From: Noviherbaspirillum denitrificans | Lineage (GTDB): Bacteria; Pseudomonadota; Gammaproteobacteria; Burkholderiales; Burkholderiaceae_D | Direction of reading: 5' to 3' | DNA length: 35,484 nucleotides | Assembly: GCF_002211445.1 (NCBI RefSeq) | Contig: NZ_LSTO01000001.1 | Location: 4,067,935 to 4,103,418 of the forward strand | In this document: piece by piece, positions 1 to 9,230 of the stretch | Layout: each line of letters begins with the position of its first letter | How positions within the stretch are numbered: position 1 is the stretch's first letter | Program-made: the position numbers and the translations under genes | The notes under the pieces: model-generated | Seen by the model: the letters and a program-made list of their open reading frames with translations, nothing else | The model's database searches: none | What the model was told of the DNA's origin: nothing

Positions 1-796
1 TGAAGATACGGGCCGACGCGTACAGCGCGGGCAGTTCCTGCTGAGAGGCATGTCCGTTGAAATGGGCCTCCACCCATTCGCTGCGGCGTGCGGCTGCCGC
101 CCGTACTTCATCTTCCTGTTCACCATTGCCGACGTAAAGCACTGTGACGCGACGGCCGAGGCGGCGCGCGGCGGATTCGGCGACCTCGAGCGTGAAGAGC
201 GGATTCTTTTCCTGGACGATACGGCCGCAAAAGACCAGGTCATAGCGCTTGTCCGCGCTGTGCGCGAAAAAGGCATCGTTGTCCGCACACAGGCAGGACT
301 GGAAGCACCGCGCGGCATCGATGCCGTAGTTTTCATAGAGCCGCAGCCCGCCATGGCTGGCCGCGATGAAGGCTTGCGAGCGCGCATAGACCAGGCGGCG
401 GATCGTCTTGTGCAGGCCGGACAGCACTTGTTCCGATACATCGGTGCCATCGGTCATCGGAACGTGCGGAATGCCGCATACCTGCGCGAAGCCGAATGCA
501 TACAGATGGGTCGGATTGAAGCCGGTAGTGATGATGACATCCGGCTGCATGCGCTTCAGCGTGCGCAGCACATCCGGGTTGTTGTGGATGAAGTTGGAGC
601 CGCGCTGGACGAATCGCTCCTTCAGGAAGGAGTGGCTGAAGCGCATCGGCGGCAGGTCCCACTGGCGGTTCGGTTCGCGCGGGCTGCAGAAGATCGCGTG
701 GAGCGTCACGTCAGGTGCACGCGCGATCTCGTTGTAGATGGGAATCCGGAACGGCGGCGGGTGGTTCGTGACGAGGGCAATACGTAGCATCGGCAT
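1..796 (-). CDS. Glycosyltransferase family 4, partial (3' end outside window)
   Basis: The minus-strand frame is open from 796 to the window edge, giving about 265 codons without a stop; the C-terminus lies outside. The N-terminus reads MPMLRIALVTNHPPPFRIP, typical of the first Rossmann fold of GT-B glycosyltransferases. Near the visible end the motif FCGRIVQEKNP marks the start of the GT4 donor-nucleotide domain. It should transfer a sugar from a nucleotide donor to the growing lipid-linked repeat unit at the cytoplasmic membrane face. The start is uncertain: ATG at 796 has AGGA 8 bp upstream, ATG at 790 has AAGG 7 bp upstream, and an in-frame ATG at 874 could add 26 residues. It is separated by 262 bp of apparently empty DNA from the upstream glycosyltransferase gene and continues the exopolysaccharide operon. 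Donor and acceptor sugars cannot be told from sequence. Confidence 0.85.
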   Translation of the reverse strand, partial: MPMLRIALVTNHPPPFRIPIYNEIARAPDVTLHAIFCSPREPNRQWDLPPMRFSHSFLKERFVQRGSNFIHNNPDVLRTLKRMQPDVIITTGFNPTHLYAFGFAQVCGIPHVPMTDGTDVSEQVLSGLHKTIRRLVYARSQAFIAASHGGLRLYENYGIDAARCFQSCLCADNDAFFAHSADKRYDLVFCGRIVQEKNPLFTLEVAESAARRLGRRVTVLYVGNGEQEDEVRAAAARRSEWVEAHFNGHASQQELPALYASARIF

Positions 797-1058
797 ACCT
801 TGTGTCCTGTCCGCACGCGGCCGCAGTGGCATGACGGGGGCGAGATGGCGTTTCTTGTTTGTCCGTTCGATCATCGTTTCGGTTCAGGACCTGCCGGCAG
901 GCACGCAAGACGGCAGTCCCTTGTTGGTGGGAGTCGGATGCTGCTGCAGAGATTGTGAATGCTGGGTATCTCTGCATTCCGTCCTAGATCAAAGGTCGGG
1001 ACAGTCGGCGATGCAGTTTTGTAACAATTGTTATCGACCGAATGCGACCTTCACGGTC

Positions 1059-1964
1059 TCATATCTCCTTGAGCGGCGAATTGACGGCTCCGGGCGGCAA
1101 CGAACTGTCCGCATGCTTCTTTTTCCATGCGAAGAATCCGTCGAGTCGGCCGCGCAATGTCGCATAGCCCAACGCAAGCTCGTCGCCGAACGATCCCTTC
1201 AGCAGCGGCCGCAGCATCGGCGCGGCAAGACCGCGCAGGATGACCCAGCCGGGCAGTCGATGCTTCGCGTACAGGGCGCCCGTGCCGCGCGCCCGGTGGC
1301 GCACTGCCGCGCAAGTGGCGGCATCGGCTTGCGGCTTGCCAGGGTTGACCGCGTGGTGGACTTCGCCGAGCGGTTCATAGGTGATGCGCGCCCCCGCGCG
1401 CAGGGCGCGCAAGGCGAGATCGGTTTCCTCGCCGGCACCGAACCACTGGCCGACACCGAGCCGTCCGTCGAATCCGCCGATCGACTTGAATAGCTGGCGA
1501 TGGCAGAACAGCGTGATCGAGCTGACCGGGATATCCCGAAAGGCGCGCGAACGTTCCCAGGAAAGCTCGGCGGCTGTTGCCGGTTGCTCGTCCTGTTCGA
1601 CCCAGCGCACGATGACGCCACTCGGCTTGTCGCTGCGGGAAAAGCGTGCCACGACGCGTTCCAGAAGGCGTGGCGCATACCAGCAGTCATCGTCCGGAAA
1701 ACCTATCCACTTGCCGCGTGCGGCCTCGATACCGGCATTGCGCGCGTTGGCGAGGTTGGGCGGGCTGTGCTTCAGGTGACGCACGGTCATGCCAAGGTAG
1801 CGCGCGCGCTCGAGATGCGGCAGCAGGCGGTCGTCGCTGTTCTGGTCGACCACGATAACCTCGAAACGCGAAAAGGTCTGCGCCGCAAGCGAATCGAACA
1901 GGCGGCCAAGCTCATCGGTACGGCCTACGGTGGCCAGAATGAGGGAGACGTCGGGTTTCCTCAT
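1059..1964 (-). CDS. Glycosyltransferase family 2 (GT-A)
   Basis: A 301-residue protein with a GT-A fold. The start MRKPDVSLILATVGRTDEL is the usual first strand of family 2 enzymes, VVDQNSDD (about residues 38-45) is the nucleotide-binding strand, and FPDDDCW carries the acidic metal-binding DDD at residues 91-93. It should transfer one sugar from a nucleotide-activated donor to the lipid-linked oligosaccharide on the cytoplasmic side. No membrane segment is evident. Its ATG overlaps the stop of the upstream family 2 gene by 4 bp (1961-1964), so the two are probably translationally coupled and cotranscribed. The sugar and linkage are unknown. Confidence 0.88.
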   Translation of the reverse strand: MRKPDVSLILATVGRTDELGRLFDSLAAQTFSRFEVIVVDQNSDDRLLPHLERARYLGMTVRHLKHSPPNLANARNAGIEAARGKWIGFPDDDCWYAPRLLERVVARFSRSDKPSGVIVRWVEQDEQPATAAELSWERSRAFRDIPVSSITLFCHRQLFKSIGGFDGRLGVGQWFGAGEETDLALRALRAGARITYEPLGEVHHAVNPGKPQADAATCAAVRHRARGTGALYAKHRLPGWVILRGLAAPMLRPLLKGSFGDELALGYATLRGRLDGFFAWKKKHADSSLPPGAVNSPLKEI

Positions 1965-2722
1965 GCATGTCCTTTCGCGTGGGTGACACGCCGGCGGCGC
2001 ACGAAGTAGCGGGCATAGTGACCGAGGAGCGCAAGCGGATTGCTGCCGGCATAGGAAAGCCTGACACGAAAGTCTTCGGCCATGGCCGCAAGCCGCGTAC
2101 GGGACGAGCTCGACAGGCTGCCCTCGTGTTCGCGGAACGCGGCGAGCGGTTCGTCCAGTTGCACCGGCGGGCCGATCCTCGCGAGCTTGAGCCAGAGGTC
2201 GTAGTCCATCGCGTACTTGAGCGAGGTGCTGAAGCCCCCGGCTTTCAGCATCAGGTCGCGGCGCACGAAGGTTGCCGGGTGGGGAATGTAGTTCCCGCGC
2301 AGCAGGCTGGCGTAGCTGAAGCGCGGCGCGACGTAATTGTCCGGATGGAGCTGGCCGTCAATCAGCGCCATCGTGCGGCCGAACAACCAGCTGCGTCCGC
2401 TCGACTCCAGCTGGCGGGCGACGCGCGACAGCACGTCCGGGTAGAGGTAATAGTCGTCGGAGTGCAGGTAGGCGATGACGTCGCCGGTGGCGGCGCGCAG
2501 GCCCTCATTCATTGCGCGGCTGACGCCGCCGCGCACGTTCTCCAGCAGGCGGTAGGGACGCTGCAGCGCGCGGATCTGCTCCAGCGTGCCGTCGGTCGAG
2601 CCGCCGTCGACGAAGATGTATTCGATGTTCGGATGGTCCTGCGCGAGGACCGAGGCGATGGATTCCGGAAGATAGCGTTCGCTGTTCCAGGTGCAAGTGA
2701 TGACGGAAATCGTGAGTGCCAT
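1961..2722 (-). CDS. Glycosyltransferase family 2 (GT-A), WcaE-like size
   Basis: A 253-residue protein opening with MALTISVITCTWNSERYL, then VDGGSTDGT (residues 38-46) and the metal-binding HSDD (residues 87-90), all hallmarks of family 2 glycosyltransferases with a GT-A fold. RAMNEGLRAATGD between them is the conserved donor-site helix. It is expected to add a sugar to the exopolysaccharide repeat unit at the inner membrane. The gene lies 5 bp downstream of the GT4 gene and overlaps the next GT2 gene by 4 bp, so it is in the middle of a tight operon. The short C-terminal part has a basic tail (VRRRRVTHAKG) that may help membrane contact. Substrate not predictable. Confidence 0.88.
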   Translation of the reverse strand: MALTISVITCTWNSERYLPESIASVLAQDHPNIEYIFVDGGSTDGTLEQIRALQRPYRLLENVRGGVSRAMNEGLRAATGDVIAYLHSDDYYLYPDVLSRVARQLESSGRSWLFGRTMALIDGQLHPDNYVAPRFSYASLLRGNYIPHPATFVRRDLMLKAGGFSTSLKYAMDYDLWLKLARIGPPVQLDEPLAAFREHEGSLSSSSRTRLAAMAEDFRVRLSYAGSNPLALLGHYARYFVRRRRVTHAKGHA

Positions 2723-2727
2723 GGCTG

Positions 2728-3957
2728 TTACCTGAGTGGATTGCCCGGAGGGGCGCGATAGATTTCAACGAGACGTCGGGCGGCGGTCCCCGCGCAGCCG
2801 AGCCCTTCAGGCGCGAAGCCGAAGCGCTTGCCTGGATCGAATGCGACGAGGTCGGAAACCAGCGACTCCATGTCGTCATGCAGGCGCAGCTGCCCCGGCT
2901 CCGACTGGTATACCGCCAGTTCCGGTGTGCCGCCACGCCGTAGCGCGAAGGTCGGTTTGCCGAGAAAGAGGCCTTCCAGCACGGTGGTCGCGCACGGTTC
3001 CTCCCATACGGAAGGAACGACGATGGCATTCGCCATCGATGCCAGTTTCAGCGTCTTGGCGGGATCGCACCAGCCGAGGAATTCGATGCGGTCGCCAGCG
3101 AAGCGCTCGCGCATTCGCTTTTCGTCAGGCCCGTCGCCGGCAATGGTCACGTGCATGTTCTGCGGAAGGCGCGGCGCGAGTGCGTGCAGGAATTGTTCGA
3201 CGCCCTTGGCAGGATAGAGCTTGGCCGCGATGAAAACATGGAAGCCCTCGCGCTCGGGCATGAGCGAGGCGGCATAGCGAATTTCCTCCAGCGCGGACCG
3301 ATCCACGAAGTTGTGCACCGTCGTTCCCCAGGGACCCGGTCCCGCGCAACGCGCAAAATTGCGCGCCAACAGGTCGGATACGAAGACCGTCTTGTGGGCG
3401 CGGAAGCTCTCCGCCACCTCGCGCCGGAAACGGACGACTGCAGCCTTCGACACCGCGCGCTGCAGCACATTGGGCGTGGCGTGGATGCATTTCGCGCATT
3501 CCGCCGGATCGATCGAGTCGCAGATCGCGCCGTCGCGGAAGCGGGTATGTCGGAAGCAATCGCCGCCCTGGTCGTGCCGCGTTTGCACGAAATTGATGTC
3601 CGCCGGCAGGTAGCGCGCGACGTTCGGGATATGTCCGTGGTAATGCACGACGTCGTAGTTGCGGGCGTGCCGCATGATGATGCGCGCGAAGTTGCGCGCG
3701 ATCGATGGCCGCTTCGGCGGCATGAACATGCCGAAGCTGATTTCCTTCCAGCCGGCATGGTGCCCGTTCAGCTCGCCAATGAAGCGGCCGCCGAACTTGC
3801 CTTCCTCGCCGCACACGTCGATCGGATGTTCGTCGCAGCCGAGCACGTCGACTTCGTGTCCGGCGCGCACCAGCGCGCGCGCGAGGTTGAGCGCGTGCTT
3901 GGCGAGGCCGCCCATGTTCGGGAATGGAATGTCTTCGCTGACGATGAGTATGCGCAT
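2728..3957 (-). CDS. Glycosyltransferase family 4 with four-cysteine insertion
   Basis: A 409-residue GT-B enzyme. I placed the start at ATG 3957 (MRILIVSEDIPFPNMGG), preceded by AAGGAAACAAGG; the frame stays open upstream to 4113, but that part lies within the flippase gene. GGLAKHALNLARAL is the acceptor-domain glycine loop. FIAAKLYPAKGVEQF begins the donor domain, and E320/E328 form the E-x7-E catalytic motif seen in GT4 enzymes. Between the two halves lie C134, C146, C154 and C157, a spacing that suggests a small metal-binding knuckle; similar Cys-rich inserts occur in other GT4 enzymes. It should add one sugar to the lipid-linked repeat unit. It is transcribed with the flippase gene upstream (11 bp gap) and GT2 genes downstream. 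Confidence 0.9.
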   Translation of the reverse strand: MRILIVSEDIPFPNMGGLAKHALNLARALVRAGHEVDVLGCDEHPIDVCGEEGKFGGRFIGELNGHHAGWKEISFGMFMPPKRPSIARNFARIIMRHARNYDVVHYHGHIPNVARYLPADINFVQTRHDQGGDCFRHTRFRDGAICDSIDPAECAKCIHATPNVLQRAVSKAAVVRFRREVAESFRAHKTVFVSDLLARNFARCAGPGPWGTTVHNFVDRSALEEIRYAASLMPEREGFHVFIAAKLYPAKGVEQFLHALAPRLPQNMHVTIAGDGPDEKRMRERFAGDRIEFLGWCDPAKTLKLASMANAIVVPSVWEEPCATTVLEGLFLGKPTFALRRGGTPELAVYQSEPGQLRLHDDMESLVSDLVAFDPGKRFGFAPEGLGCAGTAARRLVEIYRAPPGNPLR

Positions 3958-3968
3958 GCCTTGTTTCC

Positions 3969-5462
3969 TTATGGCCGCAGTCGGCGTGCCATCGCCATCA
4001 CCGCGTTGCGTTCGTCGACGCCGACGATGAAGAACAACCCGGCCAGCCCCAGGGACAGGACAGCTGCCGACACGACAGCGACGGTCCCGAACAGGCCGGC
4101 GGGCACCAGCCACTTCACCGGCAGCAGGACGCAGATGACCAGGAAGCCAACCCAGAGGCTGCGCCCGAAGCCCTGGCGCATTGTTTCTCCAAAAGCGATG
4201 GGCACCGTCCGGCCATGCACGAACAGCAGGAAACTGACGCCCAGCACCAGGGAGGACAAGAGGTGGCCGGCAGCCGCACCGACGATGCCGCCGATCGATG
4301 TGCCAAGGTAGACCATCGCGACGCCGCCGAGACCGTTGGCCAGTGCGAAGCGGCCGGTCACGCGCGGATGTCCGAGCGCGTCGTTGACCAGCGACGGGAT
4401 GTTGGTCAGCGAATCGGCCAGAAGCGCCAGCGTCATGAGCACCAGCACCGGATAGCCTTGCTGCACGAATTCCGCGCCTACCCAGCGCCGCAGGAATTCG
4501 TCGCCCGCCAGCACGATGATGCCCAGTGCCGCGAGGTTGATATAGGTGACGTAGCGCATCACGCCGAGGTACACCGGATGCAATTCCGCAATCCGGCCCG
4601 CGCCGGCCAGTGCGGAAGCACGTGGATAGATGACGCTCGACAGGCGGTAGGTCAGGCCGAGGATGCGGCCGGCAAGTGTGACCGGCACCGTATAGAAGGT
4701 CAAGGCGACCGGGCCTGCAATGGCACCGACGATCAGCTTATCCGCATGCTGGTGCAGCGTGGACGCAATCTTGCTCAGGTAGGCGTAGGCGCTGAAGGAA
4801 GTGAGCGCCGCCCGCACATCCTTGCCCGGCTTGCAGGGGGACATTCCGAGGCGGAAGCTGTGGATCATCCAGACAAGGTAAACGATGTTCGCCGCGGAAA
4901 CGGAGAGGCGCGCGATGATGACGCCGACGATGCCGGTACCCGCTAGCGCCGCCGCGACCGAGGCGAGGTTGACGACGACGCCGAAAAAGGCTTCACTTTG
5001 CGCCGAGCGGTCGTAGCGCTGCAGCGCCTGCGGCACGACCAGCAGGTAACTTTGCGTCTGCGTCAGGGCAAAGCCAAGTGCGCCGAGCTGAAAGGCGGTA
5101 TGTGTTGCGTCGCGCATCTCCGGCGACACTTCGAAGAAACGACCCACCAGCAAGTCCGACGCAAAATAGATCCCGGTTGCGCCAAGCAGTCCGAGCGCGC
5201 CGTAGAACATCGCACCGAACCAGAAGGTCTCGGCAAATCGCCGCCGGTCACCCGACGCATGATGCTCGGCCAGGTACTTTATCGCGCCGGAAGTCAGGTT
5301 GATGTCGAGCACGCCGAAATAGCCGATTACCGAGCTGACCATGGTCACGATGCCGAAGCCTTCGACGCCGAGCGCGCCGATGAGCAACGGCACTGTCGCC
5401 AGCGCGACGACCATGGGAACGGCGGAACCGCTCAGGTTCCAGAGCGAGTTACGCAACAGCAT
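3969..5462 (-). CDS. Wzx-type polysaccharide flippase (MATE/MOP superfamily)
   Basis: About 497 residues, very hydrophobic with roughly 12-14 predicted membrane helices. The N-terminus MLLRNSLWNLSGSAVP followed by ALATVPLLIGALGVEGFG is the standard opening of polysaccharide-transporter (MOP/RfbX/Wzx) proteins. These move undecaprenyl-diphosphate-linked repeat units from the cytoplasmic to the periplasmic leaflet before polymerisation. I chose ATG 5462 because the family starts at this point; a frame start at 5498 would add 12 polar residues. Neither has a strong ribosome site. The start overlaps the 3' end of the polymerase gene by 14 bp, indicating coupling. Paired with the polymerase gene, it identifies the cluster as Wzx/Wzy-dependent. 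Confidence 0.87.
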   Translation of the reverse strand: MLLRNSLWNLSGSAVPMVVALATVPLLIGALGVEGFGIVTMVSSVIGYFGVLDINLTSGAIKYLAEHHASGDRRRFAETFWFGAMFYGALGLLGATGIYFASDLLVGRFFEVSPEMRDATHTAFQLGALGFALTQTQSYLLVVPQALQRYDRSAQSEAFFGVVVNLASVAAALAGTGIVGVIIARLSVSAANIVYLVWMIHSFRLGMSPCKPGKDVRAALTSFSAYAYLSKIASTLHQHADKLIVGAIAGPVALTFYTVPVTLAGRILGLTYRLSSVIYPRASALAGAGRIAELHPVYLGVMRYVTYINLAALGIIVLAGDEFLRRWVGAEFVQQGYPVLVLMTLALLADSLTNIPSLVNDALGHPRVTGRFALANGLGGVAMVYLGTSIGGIVGAAAGHLLSSLVLGVSFLLFVHGRTVPIAFGETMRQGFGRSLWVGFLVICVLLPVKWLVPAGLFGTVAVVSAAVLSLGLAGLFFIVGVDERNAVMAMARRLRP

Positions 5463-6867
5463 AGTTCTGGCCGTAGAGTGCCTGGCGGACCTGGACATTG
5501 CGCACGCCCACTGCGATGAAGGGCATGGCCAGCGTCAGGCCGAGCAAGAGCATGGTGCGGAACTCGATGATCGGCGTGCCGACCAGCAAGGTGGGTATCC
5601 AGAACAGGAATCCCGCGAAGCCGGCATCGGCCAGCAGCCTTGCCTCGCCGTACAAGCTTCGCCGGTTTCGCAGGTAGAAGGCGATGTATGCCGCCAGCAA
5701 TCCGCAGAAGGCCAACAGGCCGACGATGCCGGACTTGAGAAGTACATGACCGAATCCGCTGTGCACGAAGCCGAAGTCGCTGCCGTGGTAGGAGAGGCGG
5801 TCATAGTCGCCGCTGAAGGTACCCCATGTGCCGCGCCCGAAGATCCAGTTGCCCTCCATGCTTTGCGCGGCGGCATAGAGTTCATAGAAGCGGCCATCGC
5901 GGATACCGCGTTCGGGAGTGATGTCGTAGATCAGCGACGAGAACAGGCTTTGATTGTTGTTGAACTGCAGGCGGTGTTCGAAGAAGACCGAAGCAACCAC
6001 TGCCAGCAGCGCCCCGGCAAGAATGGCGAATAGGAACTTGCGCTTGCCCGGCAACCGCAGGAAGAGGAAGGCAAACATCAACCCGAGGCCGATCAGCGAG
6101 GAACGCCGGAAGGACAGCGCGACGGCGGCAATCTCGAGCACCAGGAAACCGAACAGGATCGCGCGGCGGAACCAGGACGGTTTCGACTCCGGCGCAGTGA
6201 GCAGCCAGGCCGCGCAGAATGCGCCCAGCGACGCCACGAAGTTGTCGCTGATGTCGAAGTAGAAAATCTTGATGTTCAGGCCTTCGAAGTTGCGGTAAGG
6301 ATTGGCGGTGTCGCCGTCGAACACAAAGTAACGGACCGCACCGAACACACCGCGAATGGCGGCAACCACGACGATGGTCCACAACAGTGTGCGCGTATCC
6401 TTTTCGCTGTCGAAGGCCATGATGACGAGGAACATGAACACCATCATGTTGATGATGTTGAAGATGCCGCTGTTGCCGAGGATGACGTTGAGCTCGATGC
6501 CTTCCATCAGGCCGACGATCACGTGTCCGGCAATGAGGAAGACGAAGGCGGCAAAATATTTGGTCATCGGCGGCGCTAGGTGGGGCGCCAGCGGATTGGT
6601 CAGGCGCCTGAGCAGCACGGCAAATCCGGCGGTCAGCAGCACCATGTTCAGCAGCGAAAAATAGAACATGCCCGAGCCGCGCGAATAGATCGTCGTCTCG
6701 GTCGTCAGCTGGCCCCAGTTGGAATCGGAGAATGAAAACAGCACGCCGATGAATCCCAACGCGACGAGCTGTGGCGCCTTGATCACGAATCCGAAGACGA
6801 TTGGGATCAGGAACAGGGCAGCCAGCAGGTTGGTGGTAACTTCGGCAGGTGTCAGGGCAGGCGTCAT
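5449..6867 (-). CDS. Wzy-like O-antigen/exopolysaccharide polymerase
   Basis: A 472-residue integral membrane protein with about 10-12 hydrophobic segments and a larger periplasmic loop in the C-terminal half (around GRGTWGTFSGDYDRLSYHGS), the arrangement of the O-antigen ligase/polymerase superfamily. Arg-rich LSFRRSSLIGLGLMFAFLFL resembles the conserved segment next to the active loop. It is expected to join flipped repeat units at the periplasmic face of the inner membrane. It could alternatively be a ligase, but position directly beside a Wzx gene favours polymerase. It lies 175 bp downstream of fcl, across a gap with two stem-loops, and its stop overlaps the flippase start. Ribosome site weak (GAGCAAAGCC). 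Confidence 0.82.
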   Translation of the reverse strand: MTPALTPAEVTTNLLAALFLIPIVFGFVIKAPQLVALGFIGVLFSFSDSNWGQLTTETTIYSRGSGMFYFSLLNMVLLTAGFAVLLRRLTNPLAPHLAPPMTKYFAAFVFLIAGHVIVGLMEGIELNVILGNSGIFNIINMMVFMFLVIMAFDSEKDTRTLLWTIVVVAAIRGVFGAVRYFVFDGDTANPYRNFEGLNIKIFYFDISDNFVASLGAFCAAWLLTAPESKPSWFRRAILFGFLVLEIAAVALSFRRSSLIGLGLMFAFLFLRLPGKRKFLFAILAGALLAVVASVFFEHRLQFNNNQSLFSSLIYDITPERGIRDGRFYELYAAAQSMEGNWIFGRGTWGTFSGDYDRLSYHGSDFGFVHSGFGHVLLKSGIVGLLAFCGLLAAYIAFYLRNRRSLYGEARLLADAGFAGFLFWIPTLLVGTPIIEFRTMLLLGLTLAMPFIAVGVRNVQVRQALYGQNYAVA

Positions 6868-6924
6868 GGCTTTGCTCGAAGAAAATAACTGTGGGGGCCG
6901 GCACGGGAAGCTGACCGGGAAGGG

Positions 6925-6964
6925 TGCCGGCGCATCGTTACGCCGGCATACGCGTCGTGACGCG
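6925..6964 (-). other. Two adjacent stem-loops between fcl and the polymerase gene
   Basis: Within the 175-bp gap inside the operon, TGCCGGCG (6925-6932) pairs with CGCCGGCA (6941-6948) across an 8-base loop. Immediately beside it CGCGTC and GACGCG (6951-6964) form a second, tight palindrome. Neither is followed by a U-tract on the minus strand, so this is not a standard terminator. It may be an mRNA processing or stability element, or a partial pause site; function is inferred only from structure. Confidence 0.4.
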
Positions 6965-7042
6965 CGATGCCTCTCCCGTATTCAGACAGCGGACTGCGCC
7001 ACTGGTGTCCGGCGGCGCCAATCGAAGGGATCGAACAAAGCG

Positions 7043-8008
7043 TCAGGCCTTGTACTCCGCCTGGAAACACGCGTAGGTCTCCTTGATGCCTTCGCCGAGG
7101 CGCATACCCGGGCGCCATCCCAGCGAAGTCAGCTTGGCGGTGTTCATCAGCTTGCGCGGCGTGCCGTCCGGCTTGCTCGCATCGAATTCGATGTCGCCGC
7201 CGAAACCAACTACCTTCCTTATGATTTCGGCAACTTCCTTGATTGTGACGTCCTCGCCTGTGCCTACATTGATATGGGACAACATGGGTGTCGTATGCGA
7301 TTCATAAACGGACCGGTCGAGTCCCATGACGTGCACGCAGGCATCGGCCATGTCGTCGACGTACAGGAATTCACGACGCGGCGTGCCGGTCCCCCAGATG
7401 ACCACCTTGTTCGCGCTGCTTAGTTTTGCCTCGTGGAAGCGGCGGATGAGGGCGGGGATGACGTGGCTGTTCTCCGGATGGTAGTTGTCGCCCGGACCGT
7501 ACAGGTTGGTCGGCATCACGCTGCGGTAATCGGTGCCGTATTGACGGTTGTAGCTCTCGCACATCTTGATGCCGGCGATCTTGGCGATCGCATACGGTTC
7601 GTTGGTCGGTTCCAGCGCGCCGCTCATCAGGTATTCCTCGCGGATAGGCTGTTCGGCGAGGCGAGGATAGATGCAGGAGGAGCCAAGGAACAGCAGCTTC
7701 TTCACGCCGGCGCGCCACGCTTCGTGGATCACGTTGGACTGCACCATCAGGTTGTCGTGGATGAACTCCGCCGGATAGGTATTGTTCGCATGGATGCCGC
7801 CGACGCGCGCTGCCGCCAGGTACACCTCGTCGATTTGCTCCGACGCGAAGAAATTGCGCACCTGCTGCTGATCCGTGAGTTCCAGCTCGGCATGGGTGCG
7901 CGTCACGATATTCGTATTGTCGCGCTTTCGCAATGCACGAACGATGGCGGATCCGACCAGGCCGCGGTGGCCGGCCACATAGATGCGTTTGTTCAGCTTG
8001 TCTTTCAT
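7043..8008 (-). CDS. fcl: GDP-L-fucose synthase (GDP-4-keto-6-deoxymannose epimerase/reductase)
   Basis: A 321-residue extended short-chain dehydrogenase. The Rossmann glycine pattern is in [10 protein letters not shown] (residues 11-20). The epimerase/reductase signature FLGSSCIYP (108-115) contributes the catalytic Ser and Cys, and Tyr139/Lys143 in PYAIAK complete the active site. It converts GDP-4-keto-6-deoxy-D-mannose to GDP-L-fucose with NADPH in the cytoplasm. The start at 8008 is preceded by GAGAGGA at good spacing; the open frame extends to 8113 but that part overlaps gmd. It directly follows gmd with a 40-bp gap, forming the usual pair for fucose donor synthesis in an exopolysaccharide cluster. 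Confidence 0.95.
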   Translation of the reverse strand: MKDKLNKRIYVAGHRGLVGSAIVRALRKRDNTNIVTRTHAELELTDQQQVRNFFASEQIDEVYLAAARVGGIHANNTYPAEFIHDNLMVQSNVIHEAWRAGVKKLLFLGSSCIYPRLAEQPIREEYLMSGALEPTNEPYAIAKIAGIKMCESYNRQYGTDYRSVMPTNLYGPGDNYHPENSHVIPALIRRFHEAKLSSANKVVIWGTGTPRREFLYVDDMADACVHVMGLDRSVYESHTTPMLSHINVGTGEDVTIKEVAEIIRKVVGFGGDIEFDASKPDGTPRKLMNTAKLTSLGWRPGMRLGEGIKETYACFQAEYKA

Positions 8009-8048
8009 ATGCGTCCTCTCTGGATAACGGTGCGCTTGCGATGGCGGG

Positions 8049-9227
8049 TCAGTCGTGGTACGTGTGCGGGGCACAGTCGTGCTGCTGGAACACCTGGTCG
8101 CGCGCCGCCGCATCCAGGTCGCACCGGACCATTTCGCGCACCAGTTCCTCGAACGGCACCTTCGGTTCCCATCCGAGCTTTTGCCTTGCCTTGCCGGCGT
8201 CGCCGACCATGCAATCGATATCCGTCGGCCGGAAATAGCGCGGGTCGACGCGGACGATCACCTGTCCTTCCTTCACGTTGTCTTGCGGACCTGGATCGAC
8301 GACTGTCGCCGTTTCTTCCACGCCGTGGCCGTCCCACTGCAGCGTCATGCCGAGCTCGTTCGCCGCTGCATTGACGAAGTCGCGCACGCTGCGCTCGATG
8401 CCGGTGGCAATGACGAAATCCTCCGGCCGATCCTGCTGCAACATGCGCCACATCATCTCGACGTAGTCGCGGGCATGGCCCCAGTCGCGGCGTGCATCGA
8501 GATTGCCGAGGTAGATGCAGTCCTGGTGGTCGAGCACGATGCGCGCCAGACCACGTGTGATCTTGCGCGTGACGAAGGTCTCGCCGCGCAGAGGTGACTC
8601 ATGGTTGAAGAGGATCCCATTGCAGGTGTACATGCCGTAGGCTTCGCGGTAGTTGACCGTGATCCAATAGGCATACAGCTTGGCGATCGCGTATGGACTG
8701 CATGGTCGGAAGGGCGTGTCTTCCGACTGCGGCAGTGCCCGCGACTGGCCGAACATTTCGGCAGTCGATGCCTGGTAGAAGCGTGTCTTGCCGGCCAGGC
8801 CGAGGCGCCGTACCGTTTCCAGGATGCGCAGCGGCCCGAGCGCATCGGAATTGGCGGTGTATTCCGGCTCGTCGAACGACACCGCGACATGGCTTTGCGC
8901 GGCGAGGTTGTAGATTTCGTCCGGTTGCGTTTCCTGGATGATGCGCATGATCGACGCCGAGTCGGTCATGTCGCCGTGGTACAGGATGAAGCGCCGCTCG
9001 TCTTCCTGCGGTCCCTGATATAAATGGTCGATACGCTCGGTGTTGAAGCGCGAAGTGCGGCGCTTCAGTCCATGCACGATGTAGCCTTTCCCGAGCAGGA
9101 ACTCGGCGAGGTAGGCGCCGTCCTGGCCGCTTACGCCGGTAATCAATGCCACCTTCCTGTTCGATCCCGCTGTTGTTTCGCTACCTGAAGCGGGGACATG
9201 CCTGGTCTCGAAATCCTTCATGTTCAT
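8049..9227 (-). CDS. gmd: GDP-mannose 4,6-dehydratase
   Basis: A 392-residue NADP-dependent short-chain dehydrogenase. [17 protein letters not shown] (about 29-45) is the diagnostic nucleotide-binding segment of GDP-mannose dehydratases. STAEMFG (154-160) and Tyr179/Lys183 in PYAIAK provide the catalytic residues. [17 protein letters not shown] is also strongly conserved in the family. It makes GDP-4-keto-6-deoxy-D-mannose, the substrate of the next gene product, Fcl. An N-terminal tail of about 24 residues precedes the fold, slightly longer than usual; ATG at 9221 is an alternative start. The start lies 3 bp beyond the galU stop, so galU and gmd are almost certainly cotranscribed. GDP-mannose itself must be supplied by genes outside the window. 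Confidence 0.96.
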   Translation of the reverse strand: MNMKDFETRHVPASGSETTAGSNRKVALITGVSGQDGAYLAEFLLGKGYIVHGLKRRTSRFNTERIDHLYQGPQEDERRFILYHGDMTDSASIMRIIQETQPDEIYNLAAQSHVAVSFDEPEYTANSDALGPLRILETVRRLGLAGKTRFYQASTAEMFGQSRALPQSEDTPFRPCSPYAIAKLYAYWITVNYREAYGMYTCNGILFNHESPLRGETFVTRKITRGLARIVLDHQDCIYLGNLDARRDWGHARDYVEMMWRMLQQDRPEDFVIATGIERSVRDFVNAAANELGMTLQWDGHGVEETATVVDPGPQDNVKEGQVIVRVDPRYFRPTDIDCMVGDAGKARQKLGWEPKVPFEELVREMVRCDLDAAARDQVFQQHDCAPHTYHD

Positions 9228-9230
9228 GAC

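Noticed and set aside
50-787. Long plus-strand open frame opposite the first glycosyltransferase
   Set aside because: It has no recognisable family features and is explained by the GC-rich codon pattern of the real minus-strand GT4 gene.
1020-1040. AACAATTGTT palindrome in the gap between glycosyltransferase genes
   Set aside because: A single short AT-rich palindrome without promoter context; too little to call an operator.
3151-4311. 386-codon plus-strand frame
   Set aside because: It lies across the antisense of two real genes (GT4 and flippase); its composition (His/Arg/Ala/Val rich) is that of a shadow frame.
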